Translations under genes and position numbers: made by a program
Assembly (NCBI GenBank): GCA_020063525.1
Contig: JAGUUJ010000043.1
Span: forward strand, 1 to 31,137
DNA: 31,137 nt
DNA from: Candidatus Omnitrophota bacterium
GTDB taxonomy: Bacteria > Omnitrophota > Gorgyraeia > Gygaellales > Profunditerraquicolaceae
Reading direction: 5' to 3'
Shown here: piece by piece, positions 14,347 through 23,167 of the stretch
Layout of the letters: every line of letters starts with the position of its first letter
Numbering within the stretch: the stretch's first letter is position 1
The notes under the pieces: generated by a model
Seen by the model: only the letters and a program-made list of their open reading frames with translations
Told to the model about the DNA's origin: nothing
Databases searched by the model: none

Positions 14347-15327
14347 CTATCTCTCTATTTTCGTAAAAATCATCCGGCCGGCCTGGGTCTGAAGAACCGA
14401 AGTAACCACAACTCTTACTTCCTGGCCGATTAATCTACGTGCCTCTTCCACCACAACCATTGTACCGTCGTCTAAGTATCCCACTGCCTGATTATGCTCT
14501 TTTCCCTCTTTGAGCAATTTAATACGCATCTGCTCTCCGGGGAAAACCATTGGCTTTAAGGCATTAGCCAGCTCATTTATATTTAGTACTTTTATACCCT
14601 GAAGACTGGCTACGCGGTTTAAATTAAAGTCTACCGTCAATATCTTTGCCTCTAATATCTTGGCTAACTTAACCAGCTTTGCATCTACTTCTGGGATATC
14701 CGGAAGCTCTTCTTCGTGCAGCATTATATCCTGAACCATTTCTTTCTGAAGCGTATGTAAAATCTCCAGGCCTCGACGACCCCTTTGACGCTTAATGGGG
14801 TCTGTTGAATCCGCAATCTGCTGCAATTCTTTTAAAACAAATTTAGGAATAACAATCTTATTTTCCAGGAATTTTGTTTTGCATATATCCATAATCCGGC
14901 CATCAATAATGACGCTGGTATCAACCAGGGTTAGCTCTTCCGACTGATCCTGCCTGCGCAACCGTACGTAGGGAATAATAATATTGAATTCGTCTTTGCC
15001 GCGAAGGCCGATAACCATACCCAAATAACAAAAGATTAATGTCAGGGTAACCCTTATCATAGAGAGACTTGCACTAGATATGGGTGCAAGGATAAATGCA
15101 TCAGTAACAAGTTTAGCCATAATTAGGCCCAGGATAAGGCCGAATACTGTGCTGGAAAGTCCGCGCATCGATATACGGCGCATACCCATCTCAACAAGTA
15201 TAATTATACCGCTTGCCACAATACCTATGAGGGCACCTAATATGCCTAAATCTCTGGGATCCATGGTCTGATAACCAATAAGAGTACTAGCAACTATAAA
15301 AAGAATACGTACTGCTAATAAATTCAT
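14347..15327 (-). CDS. membrane PIN-TRAM domain protein, YacL family
   Basis: 326 aa. Four hydrophobic segments (about 4-20, 28-47, 58-80, 90-108) are followed by a PIN nuclease fold. That fold shows LVDTSVIIDGRI (Asp136), an acidic residue in VDAKLVKLA, and TVDFNLN. A TRAM domain (about 265-326) could bind RNA. YacL is the Bacillus homolog, between disA and ispD, and this context (radA-yacL-ispD) agrees. Substrate unknown; a membrane-bound RNase role is an inference from the PIN and TRAM folds. A full ribosome binding site, AAGGAGGT, precedes the ATG at 15327. Confidence 0.9.
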   Translation of the reverse strand: MNLLAVRILFIVASTLIGYQTMDPRDLGILGALIGIVASGIIILVEMGMRRISMRGLSSTVFGLILGLIMAKLVTDAFILAPISSASLSMIRVTLTLIFCYLGMVIGLRGKDEFNIIIPYVRLRRQDQSEELTLVDTSVIIDGRIMDICKTKFLENKIVIPKFVLKELQQIADSTDPIKRQRGRRGLEILHTLQKEMVQDIMLHEEELPDIPEVDAKLVKLAKILEAKILTVDFNLNRVASLQGIKVLNINELANALKPMVFPGEQMRIKLLKEGKEHNQAVGYLDDGTMVVVEEARRLIGQEVRVVVTSVLQTQAGRMIFTKIER

Positions 15328-15338
15328 ATATTACCTCC

Positions 15339-15427
15339 TTGCCCACAAGGGCAACACCCGCGCAATTCTTGCGCAGCGGCGCATACCGGCGTATCCAATA
15401 ACGCCGGGTGCAATAAGTGCGGGGTGT
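15339..15427. repeat. palindromic region between radA and yacL
   Basis: An inner stem-loop, TTGCCC-ACAA-GGGCAA (15339-15354), abuts the yacL ribosome binding site and shares two bases with it. A larger imperfect palindrome (15354-15427) pairs ACACCCGCGCAATT on the left with AATAAGTGCGGGGTGT on the right, around ATACCGGCGTAT. GC content is above that of the neighbours. The small hairpin could affect yacL translation. No T-tract follows, so this is not a terminator. Confidence 0.65.
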
Positions 15428-15428
15428 C

Positions 15429-16802
15429 TTAAGCTTTAGCAATCGCTATATCTAAAGTCTCTTTTAATGTAGAAACCGGAATTAATTCTATATCTTCTTT
15501 CTTGTAATCCAGATTCTTATAATTATTTCTGGGTAATATACAGTGTTTAAATCCTAATTTTGCCGCCTCATTTATACGTAATATAACTTGTGATATGCTT
15601 CTAATCTCACCTGCAAGCCCTACTTCGCCCAAAAATAATGTATCAGCAAGTGCAATCTGATCACGAAAAGCTGAGGCTATTGCTATGGCTACTCCTAAAT
15701 CAGCTGCGGGGTCTTCTATTTTTATTCCGCCAGCCACATTGACAAATATATCCTCTGCTCCAAGATATAAACCTATACGTTTTTCTAATACGGCTACCAA
15801 TAAACTTAAACGGTTATAATCAAATCCTTGAGTCCGTCTGCGCGCATAACCAAAGGTTGACTTACTTACCAGCGACTGGATTTCTACTAAAAGCGGCCTG
15901 CTCCCTTCTAAAATAGATACTACTACTGAGCCAGAAACATCGCGCGGTTTCTCTGACAAGAATATCTCAGAAGGGTTCTTCACTTCTTTTAAACCCTCTG
16001 AACTCATCTCGAATACTCCAATCTCATTGGTTGAGCCGAATCTATTTTTTACCGCGCGTAAAATTCTGTATATTGAGAATCTATCGCCCTCAAAATAAAG
16101 CACAGTATCCACGATATGCTCAAGAACACGGGGCCCGGCAATAGTGCCTTCTTTAGTTACATGGCCGATGATAAAAATAGATGTACCGGTAGTCTTTGCT
16201 AACTGCGTAAGTATGCCTGCGCATTCTCTTACCTGGCTGACGCTGCCGGGTGAAGAACTAATTGTGGGCTCAAAGATTACCTGTATAGAGTCAATGATTA
16301 CTACATCGGGATTAATCTTTTTGATATATTCAATAATTAAAGATAAATCTGTCTGGTTGACTATATATAGATTACCATCCTTTGCTGCTCCCAGGCGCTT
16401 TGCCCTTAATTTTGTCTGGGCAACCGATTCTTCGCCGCTAACATAAAGAACAGTATATCCTTGGCCGGTCAATTGATTGGAAACCTGTAAGGATACCGTG
16501 GATTTGCCAATGCCGGGGTCTCCGCCGATTAATACCACGCATCCTTCAATTATCCCGCCGCCTAATACCCTATCCAATTCCAATATTCCGGTTTTAAGCC
16601 TGCTTTCTTCCTTAACTTCTACATCCTTTAATAACACCGGCTCATCTTTATATAGCGCCTTTCTTTCCTTATATTTTGCGGACGGTGCGGTATAATCCTC
16701 TTCCACAAAAGAATTCCAACTATTACAATCAGGGCATCTGCCTAACCATTTGGGAGACTGGTAACCGCAATTCTGACAAGAGAATACTGTTTTGGTTTTC
16801 AT
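15429..16802 (-). CDS. radA: DNA repair protein RadA
   Basis: RecA-like DNA-dependent ATPase that promotes branch migration in recombination. Order: an N-terminal zinc finger (Cys9, Cys12, Cys23, Cys26), Walker A GGDPGIGKS (93-101), the RadA motif KNRFGST around residue 250, and a C-terminal Lon-like domain ending in the usual DLGVAIAIAS and LGEVGLAGEIR blocks. Length is 457 aa, as expected. It starts five bases after the mlaD stop. In Bacillus radA follows clpC directly; here mlaEFD lies between them. Confidence 0.96.
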   Translation of the reverse strand: MKTKTVFSCQNCGYQSPKWLGRCPDCNSWNSFVEEDYTAPSAKYKERKALYKDEPVLLKDVEVKEESRLKTGILELDRVLGGGIIEGCVVLIGGDPGIGKSTVSLQVSNQLTGQGYTVLYVSGEESVAQTKLRAKRLGAAKDGNLYIVNQTDLSLIIEYIKKINPDVVIIDSIQVIFEPTISSSPGSVSQVRECAGILTQLAKTTGTSIFIIGHVTKEGTIAGPRVLEHIVDTVLYFEGDRFSIYRILRAVKNRFGSTNEIGVFEMSSEGLKEVKNPSEIFLSEKPRDVSGSVVVSILEGSRPLLVEIQSLVSKSTFGYARRRTQGFDYNRLSLLVAVLEKRIGLYLGAEDIFVNVAGGIKIEDPAADLGVAIAIASAFRDQIALADTLFLGEVGLAGEIRSISQVILRINEAAKLGFKHCILPRNNYKNLDYKKEDIELIPVSTLKETLDIAIAKA

Positions 16803-16807
16803 AGAAT

Positions 16808-17431
16808 CTATTTTTTTTCAGGTTTTTCTTTTGTCTTAATGAATAATTTCCAGGGGTGTTTCCTTACATCTGTAATCAGTGCCTCTAATTCTTTATATAT
16901 TGCGTCGTCGTAAAGAAGTTTACCCACCGTGCCTTCTTTATTTATTATCCTGAGAAAGCTCTCATCTAAATGTTTGGCTATATCCCTGGCCAAGACAGAT
17001 ACCTCTTGCATAGGAATAGGGTCAACGCCCACTAATGTTTGTTTGGCGAGAAGAATATTACTGTAATCTTTACCCGGCATAATCTCAATATACTTTTCAC
17101 CTAATAATCCTAACGTGTTTACCCAAACAGTAGAGTCAACAGGCACCGTTATATTTTTCTTAACCGAGCCTACTATCCGCACCTTAGGCTTAGGGTCATC
17201 GGCTGTCGTAACAAAGTTTATCTCCTTGATTTCTCCTACATCTACACCGGCAAATCTTACAGGCGCGCCGATTTTTACGCCATTGGCAAAATTAAAGATA
17301 AAATTAACCTCGTAACCCGCAGTTATGCTTTTAAAATCCTTCATCGATAAAATAAAGATGGTTAAAATCACCAGGCCCATAAAAACAAAGATACCTACTT
17401 TCAACTCTAATTTTGACTGACCGAATATCAT
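16808..17431 (-). CDS. mlaD: MCE-domain lipid-binding protein MlaD
   Basis: Periplasmic, membrane-anchored substrate-binding part of the MlaFED phospholipid transporter. One N-terminal membrane helix (about 13-30) is followed by an MCE domain (about 38-115) that includes FANGVKIGAPVRFAGVDVGEI and LLGEKYIEIMPG. 207 aa with one MCE domain, similar to E. coli MlaD. GGGAGG lies upstream of the ATG at a good distance. mlaC and mlaB are not found next to it. The mlaF/mlaD gap holds the repeat at 17445-17500. Confidence 0.9.
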   Translation of the reverse strand: MIFGQSKLELKVGIFVFMGLVILTIFILSMKDFKSITAGYEVNFIFNFANGVKIGAPVRFAGVDVGEIKEINFVTTADDPKPKVRIVGSVKKNITVPVDSTVWVNTLGLLGEKYIEIMPGKDYSNILLAKQTLVGVDPIPMQEVSVLARDIAKHLDESFLRIINKEGTVGKLLYDDAIYKELEALITDVRKHPWKLFIKTKEKPEKK

Positions 17432-17444
17432 TTATAGCCTCCCT

Positions 17445-17500
17445 TAAATGAGCACATAAGTTACGGAGCGTAAGCGACGTAACTTATAAGTGCAAATTTA
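17445..17500. repeat. palindrome of the TAAAT-GAGCACATAA family, copy 2
   Basis: Outer TAAAT (17445-17449) and ATTTA (17496-17500) enclose GCACATAAGTTACG (452-465 of this kilobase block, 17452-17465) and its near complement CGTAACTTATAAGTGC (17478-17493), with a two-base bulge. The ends match the element at 8886-8944, while the centre (GAGCGTAAGC) differs. The mlaF stop codon (17498-17500) lies in the right end. It leaves the mlaD ribosome binding site intact. Confidence 0.75.
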
Positions 17501-18259
17501 TCTAAAACTATCCAACGTCTCTGTTATAGGACCCTGTGCTAATCCGTTTATAAATTGGTGCACAACCGGATGCTGTGTATTTTGAATTTCTTCAGGAGTG
17601 CCCTCAGCAATAATCTTACCCTGATAGAGCATCGCAATTCTATCCGCTACCCTATAGGCGCTCTTCATATCATGCGTTACTACAACAGAGGTAACTTTTA
17701 ATTTATCGTGAAGAGCTTTGATAAGTTCATTTATACTATCTGCCGTAATGGGGTCAACGCCGGTTGTGGGTTCATCGTAAAGTATAATATCGGGTTTTAC
17801 GCATATTGCGCGGGCTAATGCCACACGCTTCTTCATACCGCCGCTTAACTCTGCAGGCATTAAATTCCCGATGCCGCACAATCCCACCAAAGACAATGCC
17901 TCTTCTATCTTTTCTAATAATTCTTTGTGACTAATTTTGGTATGTTCAATAAGGCCGAAACCTACGTTCTCGCCCACGGTCAAAGAATCAAAAAGAGCAC
18001 CACCCTGAAAAACCAATCCGATCCTTAACCTCAAATTGTCTAATTCTTTTTCATTTAACGTATCCAGGTCTTTGCCTTCAATATAAATTTTACCTTTCTC
18101 GGGTATCAATACGCGCACAATATGTTTTAATAAAACGGATTTGCCGCACCCAGAACGTCCGATAATCACACAGGTTGTGCCTTTTTCAATCGTAAGATTA
18201 AGGCTATCTAAAACCTTATGGGTATTAAATGATCTTGTCAGTTCTTTTATTTCTATCAT
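17498..18259 (-). CDS. mlaF: ABC transporter ATPase MlaF
   Basis: ATPase of the MlaFED phospholipid transporter on the cytoplasmic face. Walker A is GRSGCGKS (34-41). The Q-loop is VFQGGALFDSLTV, the signature ELSGGMKKRVALARA, and Walker B IILYDEPTTGVDP. A switch histidine follows in VVTHD. Length is 253 aa. The signature form SGGMKKR is typical of the Mla/Ttg2A group. It overlaps mlaE by 4 bases (ATGA), so the two are coupled. Confidence 0.94.
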   Translation of the reverse strand: MIEIKELTRSFNTHKVLDSLNLTIEKGTTCVIIGRSGCGKSVLLKHIVRVLIPEKGKIYIEGKDLDTLNEKELDNLRLRIGLVFQGGALFDSLTVGENVGFGLIEHTKISHKELLEKIEEALSLVGLCGIGNLMPAELSGGMKKRVALARAICVKPDIILYDEPTTGVDPITADSINELIKALHDKLKVTSVVVTHDMKSAYRVADRIAMLYQGKIIAEGTPEEIQNTQHPVVHQFINGLAQGPITETLDSFR

Positions 18260-19038
18260 GGAAAAATAAAATAGAATAAAGCGGTAAAGAGACAGTCAAA
18301 GGCGATAATCAAAATAAACATCGTCACCACAGCCTGCGCAGTTGCCTTGCCTACGCCTTCTGCTCCGCCTTCTACCTTAAACCCTTCATAGCAACTGACA
18401 AAGGCGATTATCATGCCGAAAAATAATGCCTTAAATAGGCCGGTAAATAAATCTTTGTAGAGCAGGGCACTAAAAGTAATATACCGGTACATACCGGAAG
18501 AAACGCCTAATCTATAGACACAAATAAGATAACCTCCGAATATACCGATTATATTGGCATATAACGTTAAGAGCGGCTCCATTATACTCAGAGCCAACAG
18601 GCGCGGCACTACCAGATATTTTATGGGACTGGTGGCTAGTGTCTGCAGGGCATCTACCTGTTCAGTTACCTGCATGGAGCCGATCTCAGCGGTAATCGAT
18701 GCACCCACCCTGCCTGCCACTATCAGCGCAGTGATAACCGGCCCCAGTTCCCTAACCATAGAAAGCGCAACAATGCTTCCAATATACATCTCAGCGCCGA
18801 GCCGCTGCATTTGATAAGCAGTCTGAAGCGCCATAATCACGCCGATAAAAAAAGCAATCAAGGAAACTATGGGCAAGCTATCCATGCCTGCCTTTTTGCA
18901 TTGCTCAAAGATACGCTCTTTTTTAAAAGGTGGAATAAATAGCCAATAAAAAGTCTGGGATGCTAAATAGCTTAAGCCTCCTAAAAGATATAACAAAGCT
19001 AATACTCTCTTGCCTAAAATTAAGAATAGTTTTTTCAT
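18256..19038 (-). CDS. mlaE: ABC transporter permease MlaE
   Basis: Inner-membrane permease of the MlaFED system for phospholipid movement between the two membranes. 260 aa with about five to six hydrophobic segments. The MlaE family blocks include IGVIMALQTAYQMQRLGAEM, VRELGPVITALIVAGRVGAS and TAEIGSMQVTEQVDALQTL. It overlaps clpC by 4 bases and mlaF by 4, so mlaEFD is embedded in the clpC-radA transcription unit. In Firmicutes this position holds no transporter. Confidence 0.94.
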   Translation of the reverse strand: MKKLFLILGKRVLALLYLLGGLSYLASQTFYWLFIPPFKKERIFEQCKKAGMDSLPIVSLIAFFIGVIMALQTAYQMQRLGAEMYIGSIVALSMVRELGPVITALIVAGRVGASITAEIGSMQVTEQVDALQTLATSPIKYLVVPRLLALSIMEPLLTLYANIIGIFGGYLICVYRLGVSSGMYRYITFSALLYKDLFTGLFKALFFGMIIAFVSCYEGFKVEGGAEGVGKATAQAVVTMFILIIAFDCLFTALFYFIFP

Positions 19039-21449
19039 TGTTCAAAAACCAGCTCTTGATTCTTACGCGATACTTTTACGTGAGAGCCGTCTTTAAAGTT
19101 CTTGGAGATTATTTCGGATGCCAGGGGATCTTCCAGAAACCTCTGTATCGTTCTCTTAAGGGGCCTGGCTCCGAATATAGGATTAAAACCTTTTTCGATG
19201 AGAAAATCTTTTGCCTCCTGATTAACATCCAGTAGTATATTGTGCTCCTTCAGCCTCTGGGCAACGAAACCTAACTCAATGTCAATGATGTACAGCAGAT
19301 CTTCTTTGAGCAGCGGCCTAAAAACTATGGTATCATCTATACGGTTTAAAAACTCCGGCTTAAAGGTGCGCTTTACTTCTTCAAGTAATTTTTCTTTCAT
19401 CTCCTGATAAGTTACTTCTTCTTTCTGAGTTTTAAAACCGAGGGAACTGGTCTTACGGATTAACTCCGCGCCCACATTAGAGGTCATAATCACCACTGTA
19501 TTCCTGAAATCTACTTTCCTGCCAAAACTGTCAGTGAGGCGGCCGTCTTCAAGGACCTGAAGAAGTATATTAAATACATCCGGATGCGCCTTTTCGATTT
19601 CATCCAATAATATAACTGAATAGGGCCTGCGCCTTACTCTCTCGGTAAGCTGTCCGCCCTCTTCATAACCTACGTATCCGGGAGGCGCGCCTATTAAACG
19701 CGAGACATTGAATTTCTCCATATACTCTGACATGTCCAATTGCAAAAGCGCATCTTCGTCGCCAAACATATATTCAGCCAAAGCGCGGGCCAGGAGCGTC
19801 TTACCTACGCCTGTAGGGCCCAAAAATATAAATGAACCGATGGGCCTCTTGGGATCCTTGATGCCTGCCCGCGAACGCCTTACTGCATGGGCAATCGCAG
19901 ATATAGCCTCATCCTGGCCCACTACACGTTTATGCAGTCCATCTTCTATTTTTAATAATTTTTCGCTCTCTTTTTCTTCTAACCGGAATATTGGAATGCC
20001 TGTCCACTGAGAGACAATTTTAGCAATCTCCTCTTCGCCGAGTTCAGGGCGCATCTTATCTTTGGCTTGTGACCATTCCCCGTTTAATTGCTCTAAATCC
20101 TGGCGTGCCTGCCTCTCCTGGTCCCTTAATGCTGCTGCTTTCTCAAAGAGCTGGCCTTTTATATAAGACTCTTTTTCTTTTCTGAGAGATTCCACCTTTT
20201 CTTCCAATTGCTTGAGCTCAGGCGGCACAATTAAAACGTTTAATCTGGCGCGGGAACCTGCCTCATCAATTAAATCCACTGCTTTATCGGGAAGGAAACG
20301 GCCTGAGATATAACGGTCGGATAATTTTGCCGCTGCCTCCAATGCCTCATCCAAAAAGTGCACACGATGGTGTGCTTCGTATCTGTCGCGCAGGCCCTTT
20401 AATATCTCAATCGTCTGTTCTACGGAAGGCGGCTCAACCATGATAGTCTGGAATCTGCGCTCCAGGGCTGCGTCCTTTTCAATATATTTTCTATACTCAT
20501 CCATAGTGGTTGCGCCGATGCATTGCATCTCGCCGCGAGACAACGCGGGCTTTAAAATATTAGAAGCATCGATAGCGCCCTCTGCAGCGCCAGCGCCTAC
20601 GAGCGTATGCAATTCATCAATAAAAATAATTACATCCTGAGAGCGTTTTATCTCCTCCATTACTGCCTTGATTCTTTCTTCAAATTGGCCGCGGTATTTT
20701 GTCCCCGCAACCATCAATGCCAAATCCAAAACAATCATGCGTTTATTGCGCAGGACCTCAGGGACATTCCCGGCAACAATGGACTGGGCAAGGCCTTCAA
20801 CTATAGCAGTCTTTCCCACTCCTGCCTCACCTAATAAAACCGGATTATTCTTCGTGCGCCTGCTTAATATCTGAATCACGCGTTCAATTTCATTGTGGCG
20901 GCCAATCACAGGATCAAGTTTATTTTCTCTGGCTAATTCAGTCAAATTTCTGCCAAAGGCATCCAATGCCGGAGTCTTTGTTTTGGTAGGGCTTGAGCCA
21001 AAGCTAGGCAATGTTGAACCGAGAAGCCCCATTACTTCATTTCTTAGTGTGTTTAAGTCTAAGCCTAAATTTAATAATACCTGGGATGCCATGCCTTCTC
21101 CTTCACGGATGAACCCGAGGAGTAGATGCTCTGTGCCGATATAATTATGCCCTAATGCACGCGCTTCCTCGGCAGCTAATTCCAATGCCTTCTTTGCGCG
21201 CGGGGTAAACGGTATATCTCCGATAATCTGTGTGGTAGGGCCGGGTTGTACTAATTTTTCAATCTCCAGGCGTATCTTTTCTAAGGAAACGCCCATCTTC
21301 TGTAATACGCTCGCAGCTACGCCTTCGCCTTCACGGACTAAGCCTAACAATATATGCTCTGTCCCGATGTAGTCGTGATTGAAACGCCTTGCCTCTTCCT
21401 TGGCTAAGATAATTACTTTTCTGGCTCTCTCGGTAAATCTATTGAACAT
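19035..21449 (-). CDS. clpC: ATP-dependent unfoldase ClpC
   Basis: Hsp100 unfoldase that feeds substrates to ClpP. Two Clp-N repeats (about 1-145) are followed by AAA domain 1 with GEAGVGKT (207-214), a coiled middle region with UVR-like sequence (about 420-460), and AAA domain 2 with GPTGVGKT. Length 804 aa. Acidic residues in the two GTEH motifs (Glu31, Glu107) match those that form phosphoarginine pockets in Bacillus ClpC. The ribosome binding site GAGGAGGT is near perfect. The 129-bp leader to mcsB contains an octamer dyad (21493-21564). mcsA and mcsB are immediately upstream. Confidence 0.97.
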   Translation of the reverse strand: MFNRFTERARKVIILAKEEARRFNHDYIGTEHILLGLVREGEGVAASVLQKMGVSLEKIRLEIEKLVQPGPTTQIIGDIPFTPRAKKALELAAEEARALGHNYIGTEHLLLGFIREGEGMASQVLLNLGLDLNTLRNEVMGLLGSTLPSFGSSPTKTKTPALDAFGRNLTELARENKLDPVIGRHNEIERVIQILSRRTKNNPVLLGEAGVGKTAIVEGLAQSIVAGNVPEVLRNKRMIVLDLALMVAGTKYRGQFEERIKAVMEEIKRSQDVIIFIDELHTLVGAGAAEGAIDASNILKPALSRGEMQCIGATTMDEYRKYIEKDAALERRFQTIMVEPPSVEQTIEILKGLRDRYEAHHRVHFLDEALEAAAKLSDRYISGRFLPDKAVDLIDEAGSRARLNVLIVPPELKQLEEKVESLRKEKESYIKGQLFEKAAALRDQERQARQDLEQLNGEWSQAKDKMRPELGEEEIAKIVSQWTGIPIFRLEEKESEKLLKIEDGLHKRVVGQDEAISAIAHAVRRSRAGIKDPKRPIGSFIFLGPTGVGKTLLARALAEYMFGDEDALLQLDMSEYMEKFNVSRLIGAPPGYVGYEEGGQLTERVRRRPYSVILLDEIEKAHPDVFNILLQVLEDGRLTDSFGRKVDFRNTVVIMTSNVGAELIRKTSSLGFKTQKEEVTYQEMKEKLLEEVKRTFKPEFLNRIDDTIVFRPLLKEDLLYIIDIELGFVAQRLKEHNILLDVNQEAKDFLIEKGFNPIFGARPLKRTIQRFLEDPLASEIISKNFKDGSHVKVSRKNQELVFEQ

Positions 21450-21492
21450 CTGTACCTCCTCACATTGTTCGTCGAAAAGAAACCAGATTTTA

Positions 21493-21564
21493 AGTTCTCG
21501 GGTTCGCAGGTTCTCTGGTTCGCCTGTTAACTTAAGAACTCACGAACATACGAACTTAAGAACT
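21493..21564. repeat. 72-bp dyad of nine 8-bp units between mcsB and clpC
   Basis: The stretch splits into nine octamers in register. Four resemble NGTTCNCN (first AGTTCTCG), one central unit TGTTAACT contains the palindrome GTTAAC, and four are inverted relatives such as TAAGAACT and CACGAACA. This gives a dyad with four units per arm. It lies about 43 bases upstream of the clpC ATG and would form an extended hairpin in the mcsB-clpC mRNA. The layout parallels the heptamer dyad at 1473-1542. Confidence 0.8.
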
Positions 21565-21578
21565 AACTCTGATTTCTA

Positions 21579-22631
21579 TTATGATTTTATCAATCTACTC
21601 CTGATCAACTCTGCCCTCTTGACATCCCTTTCCTGACTGGAGAGTTTTTTACTTTCCAGTTTCTGCAGATGCGCCGGTTGAGTAGTAATAAATAACTCAT
21701 TTATTGTTCGCCGGTCCAAATCCTTAACCATCCCCAGGTCGCAACCAAGTCTGACCATGGATAACAACTCGATAGTCTCCTGGCTGGTTATAATATGCGC
21801 GCTCTTGAGTATGCCGAAACTACGGTTGATCCTATCCTCTAACACCGCCCTATTTCTGGATAACATCATCTCTCTTGCCTGGCTTTCCTGCTCGATAATC
21901 TGCCTGATCAAGCCATTTATATTTTCAATGATATCATCTTCGCTAAGGCCTAAAGAAACTTGATTCGATACCTGGAAAAAATTGCCTGTAGCTTGTGTTC
22001 CCTCGCCGTATAAGCCGCGCGTAGTAAAACTTAACTTGGCAATAGCAGCCAAGACGCGATTAATCTGGGTTGTCATTACCAATGCCGGCAGATGCAACAT
22101 CACCGAACCGCGCATAGCCGTGCCAGTATTAGTCGGGCAGGCAGTCAAATAACCCCAGTCTGCCAGAAAAGCAAAGCTTAACTCTTTTGCCAGGCAATCG
22201 TCGAGCTTATTAATAATATTCCAGGCCTCGAAGAGATTAAAACCAGACTGCATCACCTGCATCCTGATGTGGTCTTCTTCATTGAGCATTATCGATAATA
22301 TCTCCTCGGTATCAATTATGACTGCCTTCTGATCTGCTTTTTGGGCATGTTCATAAGACATCAGGTGCCTTTCAATTAAGAACTGTTTATCTATGCTGTC
22401 TAAGTCTGCTAACTTAAAGGTCACGGTAGACTTAAAATAATCTACTTTACCAGCCGCGTCTGTAATTGTATTGAGCACTCCCTCGCTTTGTTTTTTATTT
22501 GCCCAGTGCGGAAAAGGAATTTTCTCCAAGTTTCTGGCTAAGCGTATACGGCTGGAAATAACAATATCGGAATTAGGGCCTGTGCCTTTTAACCATTCGC
22601 TGCTATGATTTATGAGATCGTCTAGCTTCAT
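21579..22631 (-). CDS. mcsB: protein arginine kinase McsB
   Basis: Phosphorylates arginines of proteins, marking them for ClpC. 350 aa of the phosphagen-kinase fold. SSRIRLARNL (about 25-35), CPTNTGTAMRGSVMLHLPAL and GLYGEGTQATGNFFQVSNQ are the nucleotide- and catalytic-loop blocks. The C-terminal motif RDVKRA (335-340) fits the RDxxRA motif known to bind phosphoarginine in Bacillus McsB. It starts nine bases after mcsA and is followed by clpC. This is a classic Firmicutes protein found here beside outer-membrane transport genes. Confidence 0.95.
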   Translation of the reverse strand: MKLDDLINHSSEWLKGTGPNSDIVISSRIRLARNLEKIPFPHWANKKQSEGVLNTITDAAGKVDYFKSTVTFKLADLDSIDKQFLIERHLMSYEHAQKADQKAVIIDTEEILSIMLNEEDHIRMQVMQSGFNLFEAWNIINKLDDCLAKELSFAFLADWGYLTACPTNTGTAMRGSVMLHLPALVMTTQINRVLAAIAKLSFTTRGLYGEGTQATGNFFQVSNQVSLGLSEDDIIENINGLIRQIIEQESQAREMMLSRNRAVLEDRINRSFGILKSAHIITSQETIELLSMVRLGCDLGMVKDLDRRTINELFITTQPAHLQKLESKKLSSQERDVKRAELIRSRLIKS

Positions 22632-22640
22632 TCCTTTTCC

Positions 22641-23156
22641 TTATGAGCCGCTATTATTTTGTGGTTGTTTCTTTTCTAACTCTTTTATTTTATCGCGAAT
22701 CTTGGCTGCATCCTCAAATGCCTCGGTTTCAATTGCTTTCTGTAGTTGATTACGCAATGCCTGCAAATCTCCTCTTTTGTCCAGGACTCTGGCAACCTTA
22801 AACGGAGACTTACCGAAATGAATAATTGAACCATGGACTTTCTTTAATAGGGGGCCGAGGTATTTTTTGAATGTCCTGTAACATTCGCTGCACCCGAGCC
22901 GGCCGATTTTCTTGAAGTCCGTATATGTAAGCCCGCAATTTGCGCATTTAACGGTAACGGCGGCTTCTTTTTCTTTAGCGGGTTTCTCAAACTCAGCCAG
23001 ACCTCCTAAAAGGTCGCTCAGGCCGAAGTGTTGGTCCATCTGTAAACTCTTCTGGTGAGCGCACTCTTCGCATAGATGAAGTTCGTTCATTGAGTCATCG
23101 ATGATTTCAGTCAAATGCACGGTTGCAGGATTTTTACCGCAAATATCACAAAGCAT
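22641..23156 (-). CDS. mcsA: McsB activator protein McsA
   Basis: 171 aa. Four CxxC pairs, beginning CDICG and LCEECA near the N-terminus and CANCG and CSECY near 85-105, should bind two zinc ions. A C-terminal UVR motif follows, LQKAIETEAFEDAAKIRDKI. Such proteins activate McsB. The upstream partner in Firmicutes, the repressor gene ctsR, is missing; instead ilvE lies 11 bases upstream. There is a short spacing to mcsB (9 bases). Control of this stress operon is therefore unlikely to be CtsR-based. Confidence 0.93.
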   Translation of the reverse strand: MLCDICGKNPATVHLTEIIDDSMNELHLCEECAHQKSLQMDQHFGLSDLLGGLAEFEKPAKEKEAAVTVKCANCGLTYTDFKKIGRLGCSECYRTFKKYLGPLLKKVHGSIIHFGKSPFKVARVLDKRGDLQALRNQLQKAIETEAFEDAAKIRDKIKELEKKQPQNNSGS

Positions 23157-23167
23157 TCTTTTCTCCT

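Noticed and set aside
18960..19235. 91-aa plus-strand open frame over the mlaE/clpC junction
   Set aside because: Antisense to two well-supported coupled genes, with no promoter or ribosome binding site.
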